Source of the DNA: an uncultured Bacteroides sp.
GTDB taxonomy: Bacteria > Bacteroidota > Bacteroidia > Bacteroidales > Bacteroidaceae
Direction: 5' to 3'
Length of the DNA: 5,061 nt
NCBI RefSeq assembly: GCF_910585845.1
Contig: NZ_CAJUHF010000090.1
Location: 1-5,061 of the forward strand
The notes beneath the pieces were generated by a model. The model saw only the letters and a program-made list of their open reading frames with translations. It searched no databases and was not told the DNA's origin. The position numbers and the translations under genes were made by a program. Position 1 is the first letter of the stretch. Each line of letters starts with the position of its first letter. Positions 1-5,061 of the stretch are shown here, piece after piece.

Positions 1-11
1 AATATTAAGAT

Positions 12-19
12 TATTATTG
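12..19 (+). promoter_or_regulatory. possible -7 promoter box of the regulator gene
   Basis: The sequence TATTATTG matches the Bacteroidetes -7 consensus TAnnTTTG at all but one of the six fixed positions. Transcription would begin a few bases downstream, inside the dyad at 17-32, leaving a leader of about 20 bases before the ATG at 46. That is similar to the leader inferred for the last gene in the window. The -33 element would lie outside the window and cannot be checked. The region is A/T-rich, so a one-mismatch hit is weak evidence alone; its position next to the operator-like dyad is what makes it worth listing. Confidence 0.35.
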
Positions 20-32
20 TGTTCGGACACAA
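17..32. promoter_or_regulatory. putative LacI-family operator
   Basis: TTGTGTTCGGACACAA is an even dyad with 6-base perfect arms (TTGTGT/ACACAA) around a TCGG centre, symmetric at 14 of 16 positions, with a CG at the exact middle. LacI-family operators are typically even palindromes with a central CG, because the hinge helices insert there. The site lies 13 bases upstream of a LacI-family gene and covers its expected transcription start, so autorepression of the regulator-uxaA operon is the natural reading. The binding itself is inferred. The same bases could form a short RNA hairpin if transcription starts further upstream. Confidence 0.5.
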
Positions 33-45
33 GTTCCGATAAAAT

Positions 46-1131
46 ATGAAATATATGGAGTCTGAAAGAATACGTATCAAAGATATAGCCAAGATGGCAG
101 ATGTATCAGTGGGAACGGTAGATCGCGTGATACATGGACGCAGCGGTGTGTCGGAAACCAGCAGAAAGCGCGTGGAGGAAATCTTGAAACAGTTAGACTA
201 CCAGCCTAACATGTATGCCAGCGCATTGGCATCGAATAAGAAATATGCCTTCTCCTGTTTACTGCCACAACATGAGAAAGGCGAGTACTGGACTGCCGTT
301 GAAGCAGGTATTCATGAAGCTCTGGTTACCTATTCGGACTTTAATATTTCTGTGAAACTCTCCTATTACGACCCGTTTGATTATCATTCATTCAGTAACG
401 TGGCTCAAGACATCCTGAAACAGAATCCCGATGGAATCATGTTCGCTCCTACGGTTCCGCAGTATACCCAACCTTTTACAGAGGAGTTAAACAAACGTTC
501 TATACCTTATATATATATAGACTCAAATCTGGAAGACGCTTCTGCACTCTCTTTCTTTGGACAAAATTCCCACCAAAGCGGACATTTTGCAGCCAAAATG
601 ATGATGTTGCTTGCCGGGAGTGAACAGGAACTTGTGATCTTTCGCAAAATAAATGAAGGAATCGTAGGATCCAATCAACAGGAACGACGGGAAATAGGCT
701 TTCGGGAATATATGCAAAGACATCATCCTGACCGCATCATACGTGAGTTGAATTTACATGCCAAACATGATAGCAATGACGCCCAGATGCTGGACAATTT
801 TTTCAGAGAACATCCGAATGTGAAAAATGGAATCACTTTCAATTCAAAGGTGTATATTGTCGGAGAATACCTACAGAAGCAAAAGAAAGAGAATTTCAAC
901 CTGATAGGATATGACCTGCTGGGACGTAACGTAGATTGTTTGAAACAAGGTAGTGTATTTTTCCTCATTGCCCAGCAACCTGGACTTCAGGGGTTTGATG
1001 GTATCAAAGCATTGTGTGATCATCTCATCTTCAAGAAAGAGATACCAAGAGTAAATTTCATGCCGATTGACTTATTGACAAAGGAGAACATTCAATTCTA
1101 TTTCAATAAACAACGGTGTGTCCAACAGTGA
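46..1131 (+). CDS. LacI-family transcriptional regulator, probable hexuronate (altronate) pathway regulator
   Basis: This is a 361-residue DNA-binding regulator. Residues 11-36 form the LacI-type helix-turn-helix (IKDIAKMADVSVGTVDRVIH), with VDRV where many family members have VSRV. The hinge helix follows at about 52-66 (YQPNMYASALASNKK). Residues 68-350 form a periplasmic-binding-protein-like sensor and dimerisation domain. Length is normal for the family and the frame is intact. The ATG at 46 is taken as start; a second in-frame ATG at 55 would remove only three residues and cannot be excluded. The gene ends 27 bases before uxaA on the same strand, so cotranscription is likely and suggests control of galacturonate/altronate breakdown. 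The effector cannot be read from sequence; an intermediate such as altronate, tagaturonate or KDG is a guess. A candidate operator lies just upstream. The LacI-family call is very secure; the regulon is inferred. Confidence 0.93.
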   Translation: MKYMESERIRIKDIAKMADVSVGTVDRVIHGRSGVSETSRKRVEEILKQLDYQPNMYASALASNKKYAFSCLLPQHEKGEYWTAVEAGIHEALVTYSDFNISVKLSYYDPFDYHSFSNVAQDILKQNPDGIMFAPTVPQYTQPFTEELNKRSIPYIYIDSNLEDASALSFFGQNSHQSGHFAAKMMMLLAGSEQELVIFRKINEGIVGSNQQERREIGFREYMQRHHPDRIIRELNLHAKHDSNDAQMLDNFFREHPNVKNGITFNSKVYIVGEYLQKQKKENFNLIGYDLLGRNVDCLKQGSVFFLIAQQPGLQGFDGIKALCDHLIFKKEIPRVNFMPIDLLTKENIQFYFNKQRCVQQ

Positions 1132-1158
1132 GCGATTACTAATTTAACGAACAAGAAT

Positions 1159-2649
1159 ATGGAGACCAAGTATTTAAAAATCAACCCTGCGGATAATGTG
1201 GCGGTAGCTATAACCACCCTATCGGCTGGAGAAAGAGTCATTGTGGATGAAGTAGAAATAACATTAAATGAAGAGATCCCCGCCGGACACAAGTTTGCAT
1301 TGAAAGATTTTGCAGAAGGCGAAAACGTTATCAAATATGGTTACCCCATTGGTCACGCACGGACGAAACAACAACAAGGAGATTGGATGAACGAAAAGAA
1401 CATTCAAACGAATCTGGCAGGTTTGTTGGATTACACATATAACCCGACAACCGTCACACTAGACATCGCAAACAAGAACCTGACGTTCAAAGGATATCGT
1501 CGTAAGAATGGCGATGTAGGCATCCGCAACGAAATATGGATTATCCCGACCGTTGGTTGTGTGAACGGTATAGTCAATCAACTTGCAGAAGGACTGCGTC
1601 GTGAAACAGAGGGTAAAGGTGTAGATGCAATCATGGCTTATCCGCACAATTACGGTTGTTCCCAATTGGGCGACGACCATGAAAATACGAAGAAAATACT
1701 GCGCGACATGGTGTTGCACCCCAATGCAGGTGCCGTATTGGTAGTAGGATTGGGCTGTGAAAACAATCAACCGGACGTATTCCGTGATTTTTTAGGCGAA
1801 TATGATGAAGATCGGGTGAAATTCATGGTAACTCAAAAGGTAGGTGACGAATATGAAGAAGGAATGAAACTGCTGCGTGAACTATACGAGAAAGCAAGTA
1901 AAGATGAACGTACAGATGTACCCTTGAGCGAACTTCGTGTGGGTCTGAAATGCGGTGGTTCAGACGGTTTCTCCGGTATTACGGCAAATCCATTATTAGG
2001 TATGTTCTCTGATTTCTTGGTGGCACAAGGCGGTACAAGCGTGCTGACGGAAGTACCGGAAATGTTCGGAGCAGAAACCATACTGATGAACCGTTGCCGC
2101 AACACGCAGTTATTCGAAGAAACCGTAAAACTGATAAACGACTTCAAAGAGTACTTCCTTTCACACGGCGAGCCTGTAGGAGAAAATCCATCTCCGGGAA
2201 ACAAGGCAGGAGGTATCTCAACTTTGGAAGATAAAGCACTGGGATGTACGCAGAAATGTGGTAAGAGCTATGTAGAAGGTGTATTGCCATACGGTGAACG
2301 TCTGCAAGTGAAAGGACTGAACTTATTATCAGCACCTGGTAATGACTTAGTAGCTGCTACAGCATTGGCATCCTGCGGTTGCCACATGGTGTTATTCACT
2401 ACAGGACGCGGCACACCATTCGGAACATACGTACCGACCATGAAGATATCCACCAATTCCGCATTGGCAAAAAACAAACCGGGCTGGATCGATTTTAATG
2501 CCGGAGTTATCGTAGAGAATGAACCGATGGAAAAGACTTGCGAACGCTTCACTGACTACATTATCCGAGTAGCAAATGGTGAGTTCGTAAACAATGAAAA
2601 GAAAGGATACAAAGAGATTGCAATCTTTAAGACTGGGGTCACTCTGTAA
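1159..2649 (+). CDS. uxaA: altronate dehydratase (altronate hydrolase), UxaA
   Basis: UxaA dehydrates D-altronate to 2-keto-3-deoxy-D-gluconate in the cytoplasm, the third step of galacturonate catabolism after UxaC and UxaB. The 496 residues match the usual full length of about 495. An N-terminal SAF domain spans roughly residues 8-75 and contains PAGHKFALKD (41-50) and NVIKYGYPIG (56-65). The dehydratase domains follow with family signatures: GDVGIRNEIWIIPTVGCVNG (118-137), YGCSQLGDDH (165-174), GLGCENNQ (197-204), CGGSDGFSGITANP (265-278), TEVPEMFGAE (297-306), ENPSPGNKAGG (342-352) and SAPGND (391-396). It ends in GVTL, as I recall for E. coli UxaA. The related galactarate dehydratase GarD is a less likely alternative. 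Cys363, Cys367 and Cys406 flank conserved motifs, and I recall alanine at the last two in E. coli. The ATG at 1159 starts right before the conserved N terminus; no separate promoter is visible in the 27-base gap, so it is read as the second gene of the regulator's operon. Confidence 0.96.
   Translation: METKYLKINPADNVAVAITTLSAGERVIVDEVEITLNEEIPAGHKFALKDFAEGENVIKYGYPIGHARTKQQQGDWMNEKNIQTNLAGLLDYTYNPTTVTLDIANKNLTFKGYRRKNGDVGIRNEIWIIPTVGCVNGIVNQLAEGLRRETEGKGVDAIMAYPHNYGCSQLGDDHENTKKILRDMVLHPNAGAVLVVGLGCENNQPDVFRDFLGEYDEDRVKFMVTQKVGDEYEEGMKLLRELYEKASKDERTDVPLSELRVGLKCGGSDGFSGITANPLLGMFSDFLVAQGGTSVLTEVPEMFGAETILMNRCRNTQLFEETVKLINDFKEYFLSHGEPVGENPSPGNKAGGISTLEDKALGCTQKCGKSYVEGVLPYGERLQVKGLNLLSAPGNDLVAATALASCGCHMVLFTTGRGTPFGTYVPTMKISTNSALAKNKPGWIDFNAGVIVENEPMEKTCERFTDYIIRVANGEFVNNEKKGYKEIAIFKTGVTL
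1284..1295 (+). repeat. 12-base copy of the operator right half inside uxaA
   Basis: CGGACACAAGTT here is identical to bases 24-35, which carry the right half of the putative operator. The left half is not conserved at this site (ATCCCCGC precedes it). The bases encode part of the conserved GHKF motif of the SAF domain, so protein constraint may explain them entirely. It could be an auxiliary half-operator or chance. Confidence 0.3.
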
Positions 2650-2687
2650 ATAGAAGTATTGTATCAAACAGATTTTATAAGAAACCA

Positions 2688-2726
2688 TTTGAGAGACGGA
2701 GTCAATAAAAGGCCTCGTCTCTCTAA
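2688..2726 (+). terminator. hairpin after uxaA, probable transcription terminator
   Basis: GAGAGAC (2691-2697) pairs with GTCTCTC (2717-2723). The stem extends inward by a G-C pair, or alternatively by GAG/CTC with a one-base bulge. Outward, after one T-T mismatch, TT pairs with AA. It lies 38 bases past the uxaA stop and before the promoter of the next gene, where a terminator is expected. No U tract follows (the sequence runs on TAACTATTCG), so it may be a weak terminator or an mRNA 3'-end stabiliser. Confidence 0.5.
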
Positions 2727-2824
2727 CTATTCGAAAGAAGCGCCGATAACTACAAATACCACCATATGCGCAATTCGACTAAAATTTCTCATAAAAGCAT
2801 GAAATACCTATGTTTGATTTACAT

Positions 2825-2832
2825 TATCTTTG
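2825..2832 (+). promoter_or_regulatory. -7 promoter box of the antiporter gene
   Basis: TATCTTTG is an exact match to the Bacteroidetes -7 element TAnnTTTG and is followed by CAC, a common continuation in Bacteroidales promoters. No good TTTG -33 element is seen 19-21 bases upstream; the TTTG at 2813-2816 is only 8 bases away and too close. Transcription should start around 2836-2842, which rules out initiation at the TTG at 2830 from this promoter and favours the TTG at 2857. Confidence 0.65.
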
Positions 2833-2856
2833 CACGGTTTTAAAAAAAATAAGTTA

Positions 2857-4170
2857 TTGGAAACTACCCATACAATAAATCAAAAGAAAGGCGGATGGTG
2901 GGCGTTAAGTCCATTAGCAGTATTCCTATGCCTATATCTAGTAATTTCAGTCATTGTAAACGACTTCTATAAGGTTCCCATCACGGTGGCATTCCTGTTG
3001 TCATCCTGTTATGCCATCGCATTGATGCGCGGATTGAGTCTGGAGAAACGGATATACCAGTTCACTGCAGGTGCCAGCAACAAGAACATCATGTTGATGA
3101 TATGGATCTTCATCCTTGCCGGCGCCTTCGCACAGAGTGCCAAAATGATGGGAGCGATTGACGCAACCGTAAATCTTACGCTAAGCATTCTGCCCGGACA
3201 TCTGCTATTAGCTGGCATATTCATTGCTGCCTGCTTCATATCACTCTCTATCGGAACCAGTGTAGGAACAATCGTAGCACTCACTCCCGTAGCCATCGGA
3301 CTGGCAGATAAAACAGGAACGGCCTTGCCATACATGGTTGCCATCGTTATAGGCGGGGCTTTCTTCGGAGACAATCTCTCTTTCATTTCAGACACGACAA
3401 TAGCATCCACCAAAACACAAGATTGCGTAATGCGTGACAAGTTTCGGGTAAATTCCATGATTGTAGTGCCTGCTGCACTGATCGTACTATGCATCTACAT
3501 ATTCCAAGGATTATCCCTATCAACTCCCACACAAATACAAGCTGTAGAATGGATAAAAGTCATCCCTTACCTCTTAGTTTTGGGAACAGCCATAGCAGGT
3601 ATCAACGTTATGTTGGTCTTGCTGATAGGTATTCTGAGTACAGGCGTTATAGGCATCACTACCAGCGGAACAGATGCCAGCACAGCTTTCTTTGACTGGT
3701 TTGGTTCTATGGGAACGGGTATCACCGGAATGGGAGAACTCATTATTACGACCTTGTTAGCAGGAGGCATGCTCGAAATTATCCGCTACAACGGAGGTAT
3801 AAACTTCATCATCTTCCGGCTGACGCGCCACGTGAAAGACAAGCGCGGAGCAGAACTAAGCATTGCCGCCCTTGTCAGCATCGCCAATTTATGTACGGCA
3901 AACAATACCATCGCCATCATCACCACCGGACCGATAGCCAAAGAAATAGCCCTGCGTTTCCAACTCGACCGACGGAAAACAGCCAGCATTTTAGATACCT
4001 TCTCCTGTCTGATACAAGGCATTATTCCCTACGGAGCCCAATTGCTCATAGCCGCCGGATTAACGGGCATCTCCCCCATCAGCATCATTGGAAGCCTGTA
4101 TTATCCGTTTATGATGGGAATATGCGCGTTACTTGCCATACTAGTCAGATATCCCAGAAGATATTCCTGA
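2857..4170 (+). CDS. nhaC: NhaC-family Na+/H+ antiporter
   Basis: This is a polytopic inner-membrane antiporter of about 437 residues with roughly 10-12 hydrophobic segments, expected to exchange Na+ for H+. From the TTG at 2857, family signatures are SIGTSVGTIVALTPVA (about 131-146), the hallmark GGAFFGDNLSFISDTT (about 166-181), CTANNTIAIITTGPIA (about 346-361) and SCLIQGIIPYGAQLL (about 383-397). The Asp/Ser/Thr-rich GDNLSFISDTT motif is the likely ion-binding region. The family also includes MleN-type malate/lactate antiporters, so an organic anion substrate is possible. No ATG lies before the first membrane segment. Two in-frame TTG codons exist: 2830, which overlaps the promoter box, and 2857, which gives METTHTINQKKGGWW and about 18 bases of A-rich leader. 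An in-frame TGA at 2815 blocks further extension. It has its own promoter and is probably monocistronic. A role in supplying ion balance for uronate uptake is speculation from adjacency only. Confidence 0.92.
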   Translation: METTHTINQKKGGWWALSPLAVFLCLYLVISVIVNDFYKVPITVAFLLSSCYAIALMRGLSLEKRIYQFTAGASNKNIMLMIWIFILAGAFAQSAKMMGAIDATVNLTLSILPGHLLLAGIFIAACFISLSIGTSVGTIVALTPVAIGLADKTGTALPYMVAIVIGGAFFGDNLSFISDTTIASTKTQDCVMRDKFRVNSMIVVPAALIVLCIYIFQGLSLSTPTQIQAVEWIKVIPYLLVLGTAIAGINVMLVLLIGILSTGVIGITTSGTDASTAFFDWFGSMGTGITGMGELIITTLLAGGMLEIIRYNGGINFIIFRLTRHVKDKRGAELSIAALVSIANLCTANNTIAIITTGPIAKEIALRFQLDRRKTASILDTFSCLIQGIIPYGAQLLIAAGLTGISPISIIGSLYYPFMMGICALLAILVRYPRRYS

Positions 4171-4210
4171 TTTATCTCGTGAGACAAAAAAATCCGTCTC
4201 GTGAGACAAA

Positions 4211-4236
4211 AAAAATCGTCCCACGATACGATTTTT
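4211..4236. terminator. A/T-rich hairpin with T tract, possible terminator of the antiporter gene
   Basis: AAAAATCGT (4211-4219) and ACGATTTTT (4228-4236) are perfect 9-base inverted arms around an 8-base loop (CCCACGAT). Read on the + strand, the ATCGT/ACGAT stem is followed by five U residues, and the structure is symmetric enough to work on either strand. The stem has few G-C pairs, so it is weak for an intrinsic terminator. It sits 40 bases after the antiporter stop, inside the 22-base array. Confidence 0.45.
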
Positions 4237-4237
4237 C

Positions 4238-4275
4238 TCAGCTCATGGGATGAAAAAATCCGTCTCATGAGCTGA
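4238..4275. repeat. long inverted repeat within the array
   Basis: TCAGCTCATGGGA (4238-4250) pairs with TCTCATGAGCTGA (4263-4275) over 13 bases with a single G-U wobble. The stem can extend inward by T-G and G-C to an 8-base loop (AAAAAATC). This is the most stable hairpin visible between the two genes. It joins the cores of array units 4 and 5, so the array can fold as hairpins spanning neighbouring units as well as within single cores. Confidence 0.7.
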
Positions 4276-4290
4276 AATAAATGACCCCAT

Positions 4291-4320
4291 GGTATAAAAT
4301 AGAAAACTCCATTTTATACC
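4291..4320. repeat. perfect 10-base inverted repeat
   Basis: GGTATAAAAT (4291-4300) and ATTTTATACC (4311-4320) are exact inverted copies separated by 10 bases, so the arm centres are about two helical turns apart. The element lies at the decaying end of the 22-base array and 46 bases upstream of the -33 box of the next gene. It could be a hairpin in read-through RNA or a binding site for a dimeric regulator; no T tract follows, so it is not a standard + strand terminator. Confidence 0.65.
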
Positions 4321-4365
4321 GCTTAGACCGTTTGGCAGAACGAAACGGGTGTTTGGTAGATTTAT

Positions 4366-4397
4366 TTTGGAGTTTCCCAAGCCTCCTCTTACCTTTG
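4366..4397 (+). promoter_or_regulatory. Bacteroidetes-type promoter of the LTxxQ protein gene
   Basis: TTTG at 4366-4369 (-33) and TACCTTTG at 4390-4397 (-7, exact TAnnTTTG) are separated by 20 bases, a near-ideal match to the housekeeping promoter of Bacteroides. Transcription should start near 4401-4405, leaving a leader of about 20 A/T-rich bases before the ATG at 4422. It rules out the earlier in-frame ATG at 4281 as the start from this promoter. Confidence 0.78.
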
Positions 4398-4421
4398 TAT
4401 CAGAATTTTAAATATCAAGTT

Positions 4422-5003
4422 ATGAATGTGAAAAGACATTTTTGGACTTTCGCATGTACCGTACTCTTTATCTGTAGCAGTGCGGCCACGGCGCAAGAAG
4501 TAGGCAAAAAAATGCCTGACCGACAGGAAAGAGGTTTCAAACCCATGCCCCTCTCGCCAGAGAAATCAGCACGGCATGCAACCGACCGTATGAACTCGTT
4601 ACTCAATCTTACAGAAAAGCAGTATGACAAACTCTACAAACTGAATCTGAAATGGGCACGTGAAGACCAAAAGAATAATTCAACAGTACCTCCCATAAAC
4701 AACAAACCGGAAGGAATGCCGAACTTCAGAGGAAGCAGAGGTTTTGACCAAAGACCACACGGAAACCGTCCACCCGAAGATATAGAACGTCGTCCGCCGC
4801 GCGATTTCGCATCGTCAAACGACAAAGAGAAGATAGAGAAACAACGCAAGAAGCGCGAGAAGAAACTTAAGAAGATACTTACCGATAAGCAGTATGTACG
4901 CTGGGTAGAAAAACAGCATCCCGCCGCCTTCTCGGGAAATCATAGAAAAGAAAAAGTCCCGAAGCACACTACTTCAGGACTTTTTCTCCATTTTACACCT
5001 TAA
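4422..5003 (+). CDS. secreted LTxxQ-motif (Spy/CpxP-like) protein of unknown function
   Basis: This is a predicted exported protein of 193 residues. Residues 1-24 look like a signal peptide: Lys4 and Arg5, a hydrophobic stretch from Phe7 to about Ala22, and likely cleavage after ATA before Gln25. There is no lipobox. Two LTxxQ motifs, LTEKQ (63-67) and LTDKQ (153-157), mark the Spy/CpxP-like fold and resemble the small DUF4890-type proteins of Bacteroides. Spy and CpxP are periplasmic chaperone or stress sensors in enterobacteria; the role here is not known. Between the motifs lie a Pro/Arg/Asn-rich segment (about 85-130) and a Lys/Glu-rich probable helix (134-152). The frame is open from an ATG at 4281, but the promoter and signal peptide place the start at 4422. 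Codons 177-193 overlap a strong terminator hairpin and are not protein-like, so the natural C terminus may be shorter or the sequence may carry a late frame change. Confidence 0.8.
   Translation: MNVKRHFWTFACTVLFICSSAATAQEVGKKMPDRQERGFKPMPLSPEKSARHATDRMNSLLNLTEKQYDKLYKLNLKWAREDQKNNSTVPPINNKPEGMPNFRGSRGFDQRPHGNRPPEDIERRPPRDFASSNDKEKIEKQRKKREKKLKKILTDKQYVRWVEKQHPAAFSGNHRKEKVPKHTTSGLFLHFTP
4951..4985. terminator. strong bidirectional intrinsic terminator
   Basis: AAAAAGTCC-C-GAAG (4951-4964) pairs with CTTC-A-GGACTTTTT (4972-4985): 13 pairs with one C-A mismatch and a 7-base loop (CACACTA). The T run follows on the + strand, and the A run gives the equivalent on the - strand. Oddly, on the + strand it precedes the stop codon of the open frame (5001-5003), so it lies inside the apparent coding region. 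On the - strand it would follow any convergent gene ending between 5000 and 5040. Confidence 0.85.
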
Positions 5004-5061
5004 AACTGCGGTGCGTACGGCTCTAAGCCCAAGATATTCAAATATAATCAACTGTTATCAC
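5004..5061. other. 3' edge of window, possible end of a convergent gene
   Basis: No complete gene fits here. On the - strand one frame is open from the window edge to a TGA at 5040-5038 (VITVDYI). Another encodes the protein-like LNILGLEPYAPQF up to a TAA at 5002-5000, but has an in-frame TGA at 5050-5048. Either could be the tail of a convergent gene served by the terminator at 4985-4951; the second would need a frame or stop disruption. The evidence is too short to call a gene. Confidence 0.2.

Larger units (their letters stand above)
4175..4306. repeat. tandem array of about six 22-base units with palindromic cores
   Basis: Units begin exactly 22 bases apart at 4175, 4197, 4219, 4241, 4263 and 4285. 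Their first 11 bases are TCTCGTGAGAC, TCTCGTGAGAC, TCCCACGATAC, GCTCATGGGAT, TCTCATGAGCT and CCCCATGGTAT. Each is a near-palindrome around a central RTG or ACG. In most units an A-rich tract follows, ending TCCG or TCG; in the third it is T-rich. Units 1 and 2 agree at 20 of 22 positions, units 1 and 4 at 17 of 22, and units 4 and 5 at 14 of 22. A further faint unit (CTCCATTTTAT) may start at 4307. The array begins four bases after the antiporter stop and lies between two + strand genes. No spacers separate the units. It may act as multi-hairpin 3'-end structure or as phased protein-binding sites. Confidence 0.75.

Noticed and set aside
1118..1131. Second operator-like site (GTGTCCAACAG) at the end of the regulator gene
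   Set aside because: It lacks the central CG and one base of the spacing and has no dyad symmetry; it is ordinary coding sequence.
1833..2204. 123-codon - strand open frame within uxaA
   Set aside because: It is wholly antisense to a strongly conserved enzyme and has low-complexity Ser-rich translation; no promoter or family signature.
2809..2816. TATGTTTG as a second -7 box upstream of the antiporter gene
   Set aside because: It matches TAnnTTTG, but the copy at 2825-2832 with the CAC continuation gives the more usual leader length; a weaker alternative start from here cannot be excluded, but nothing else supports it.
3009..3494. 161-codon - strand open frame
   Set aside because: It is antisense to the membrane segments of the antiporter gene, has no recognisable domain, and is explained by codon bias of the real gene.
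3891..4253. 120-codon + strand open frame
   Set aside because: It overlaps the conserved 3' part of the antiporter gene in another frame, is His/Arg/Ser-rich without a recognisable domain, and runs into the repeat array; it is an out-of-frame shadow.
4175..4306. CRISPR array
   Set aside because: The 22-base units abut one another without unique spacers, are too diverged, and no cas gene is present.
4281..4421. N-terminal extension of the last gene to an ATG at 4281
   Set aside because: The added 47 codons run through the inverted repeat and the promoter and would bury a good signal peptide internally; the ATG at 4422 fits promoter and protein.

Overview
The window looks like chromosomal DNA from a Bacteroidales bacterium, most likely Bacteroides or a close relative. 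Three things point there: two promoters of the Bacteroidetes type (TAnnTTTG, one with TTTG 20 bases upstream), start codons preceded by A/T-rich sequence rather than a Shine-Dalgarno, and protein sequences of Bacteroides character. I could not run a database search, so this is recognition from the sequence alone.

All four supported genes lie on the + strand. Bases 1-45 hold a probable LacI-type operator (17-32) overlapping a weak promoter. A LacI-family regulator follows (46-1131). After 27 bases comes uxaA, altronate dehydratase (1159-2649), probably in the same operon. A hairpin at 2688-2726 ends this unit. A clear -7 box at 2825-2832 then drives an NhaC-family Na+/H+ antiporter gene, best started at a TTG at 2857 (to 4170). 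From 4175 to about 4306 is a compact array of about six diverged 22-base units, each with a near-palindromic core, plus three strong inverted repeats in and beside it. A near-consensus promoter (4366-4397) then drives a secreted LTxxQ-motif (Spy/CpxP-like) protein (4422-5003). Its last 17 codons run through an intrinsic terminator hairpin (4951-4985).

The regulator and UxaA form a hexuronate module. UxaA converts D-altronate, made from galacturonate via tagaturonate, to 2-keto-3-deoxygluconate (KDG), and the regulator probably responds to a pathway intermediate. The other pathway genes (uxaB, uxaC, kdgK, kdgA) are not in the window. The antiporter has its own promoter, so a link to uronate use is only a possibility. 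The envelope protein appears to be a separate unit.

Nothing here is clearly a new defence or mobile system. The least explained items are the 22-base palindromic array at 4175-4306, the overlap of a terminator with the 3' end of the last gene, and the putative operator with a second half-site inside uxaA.
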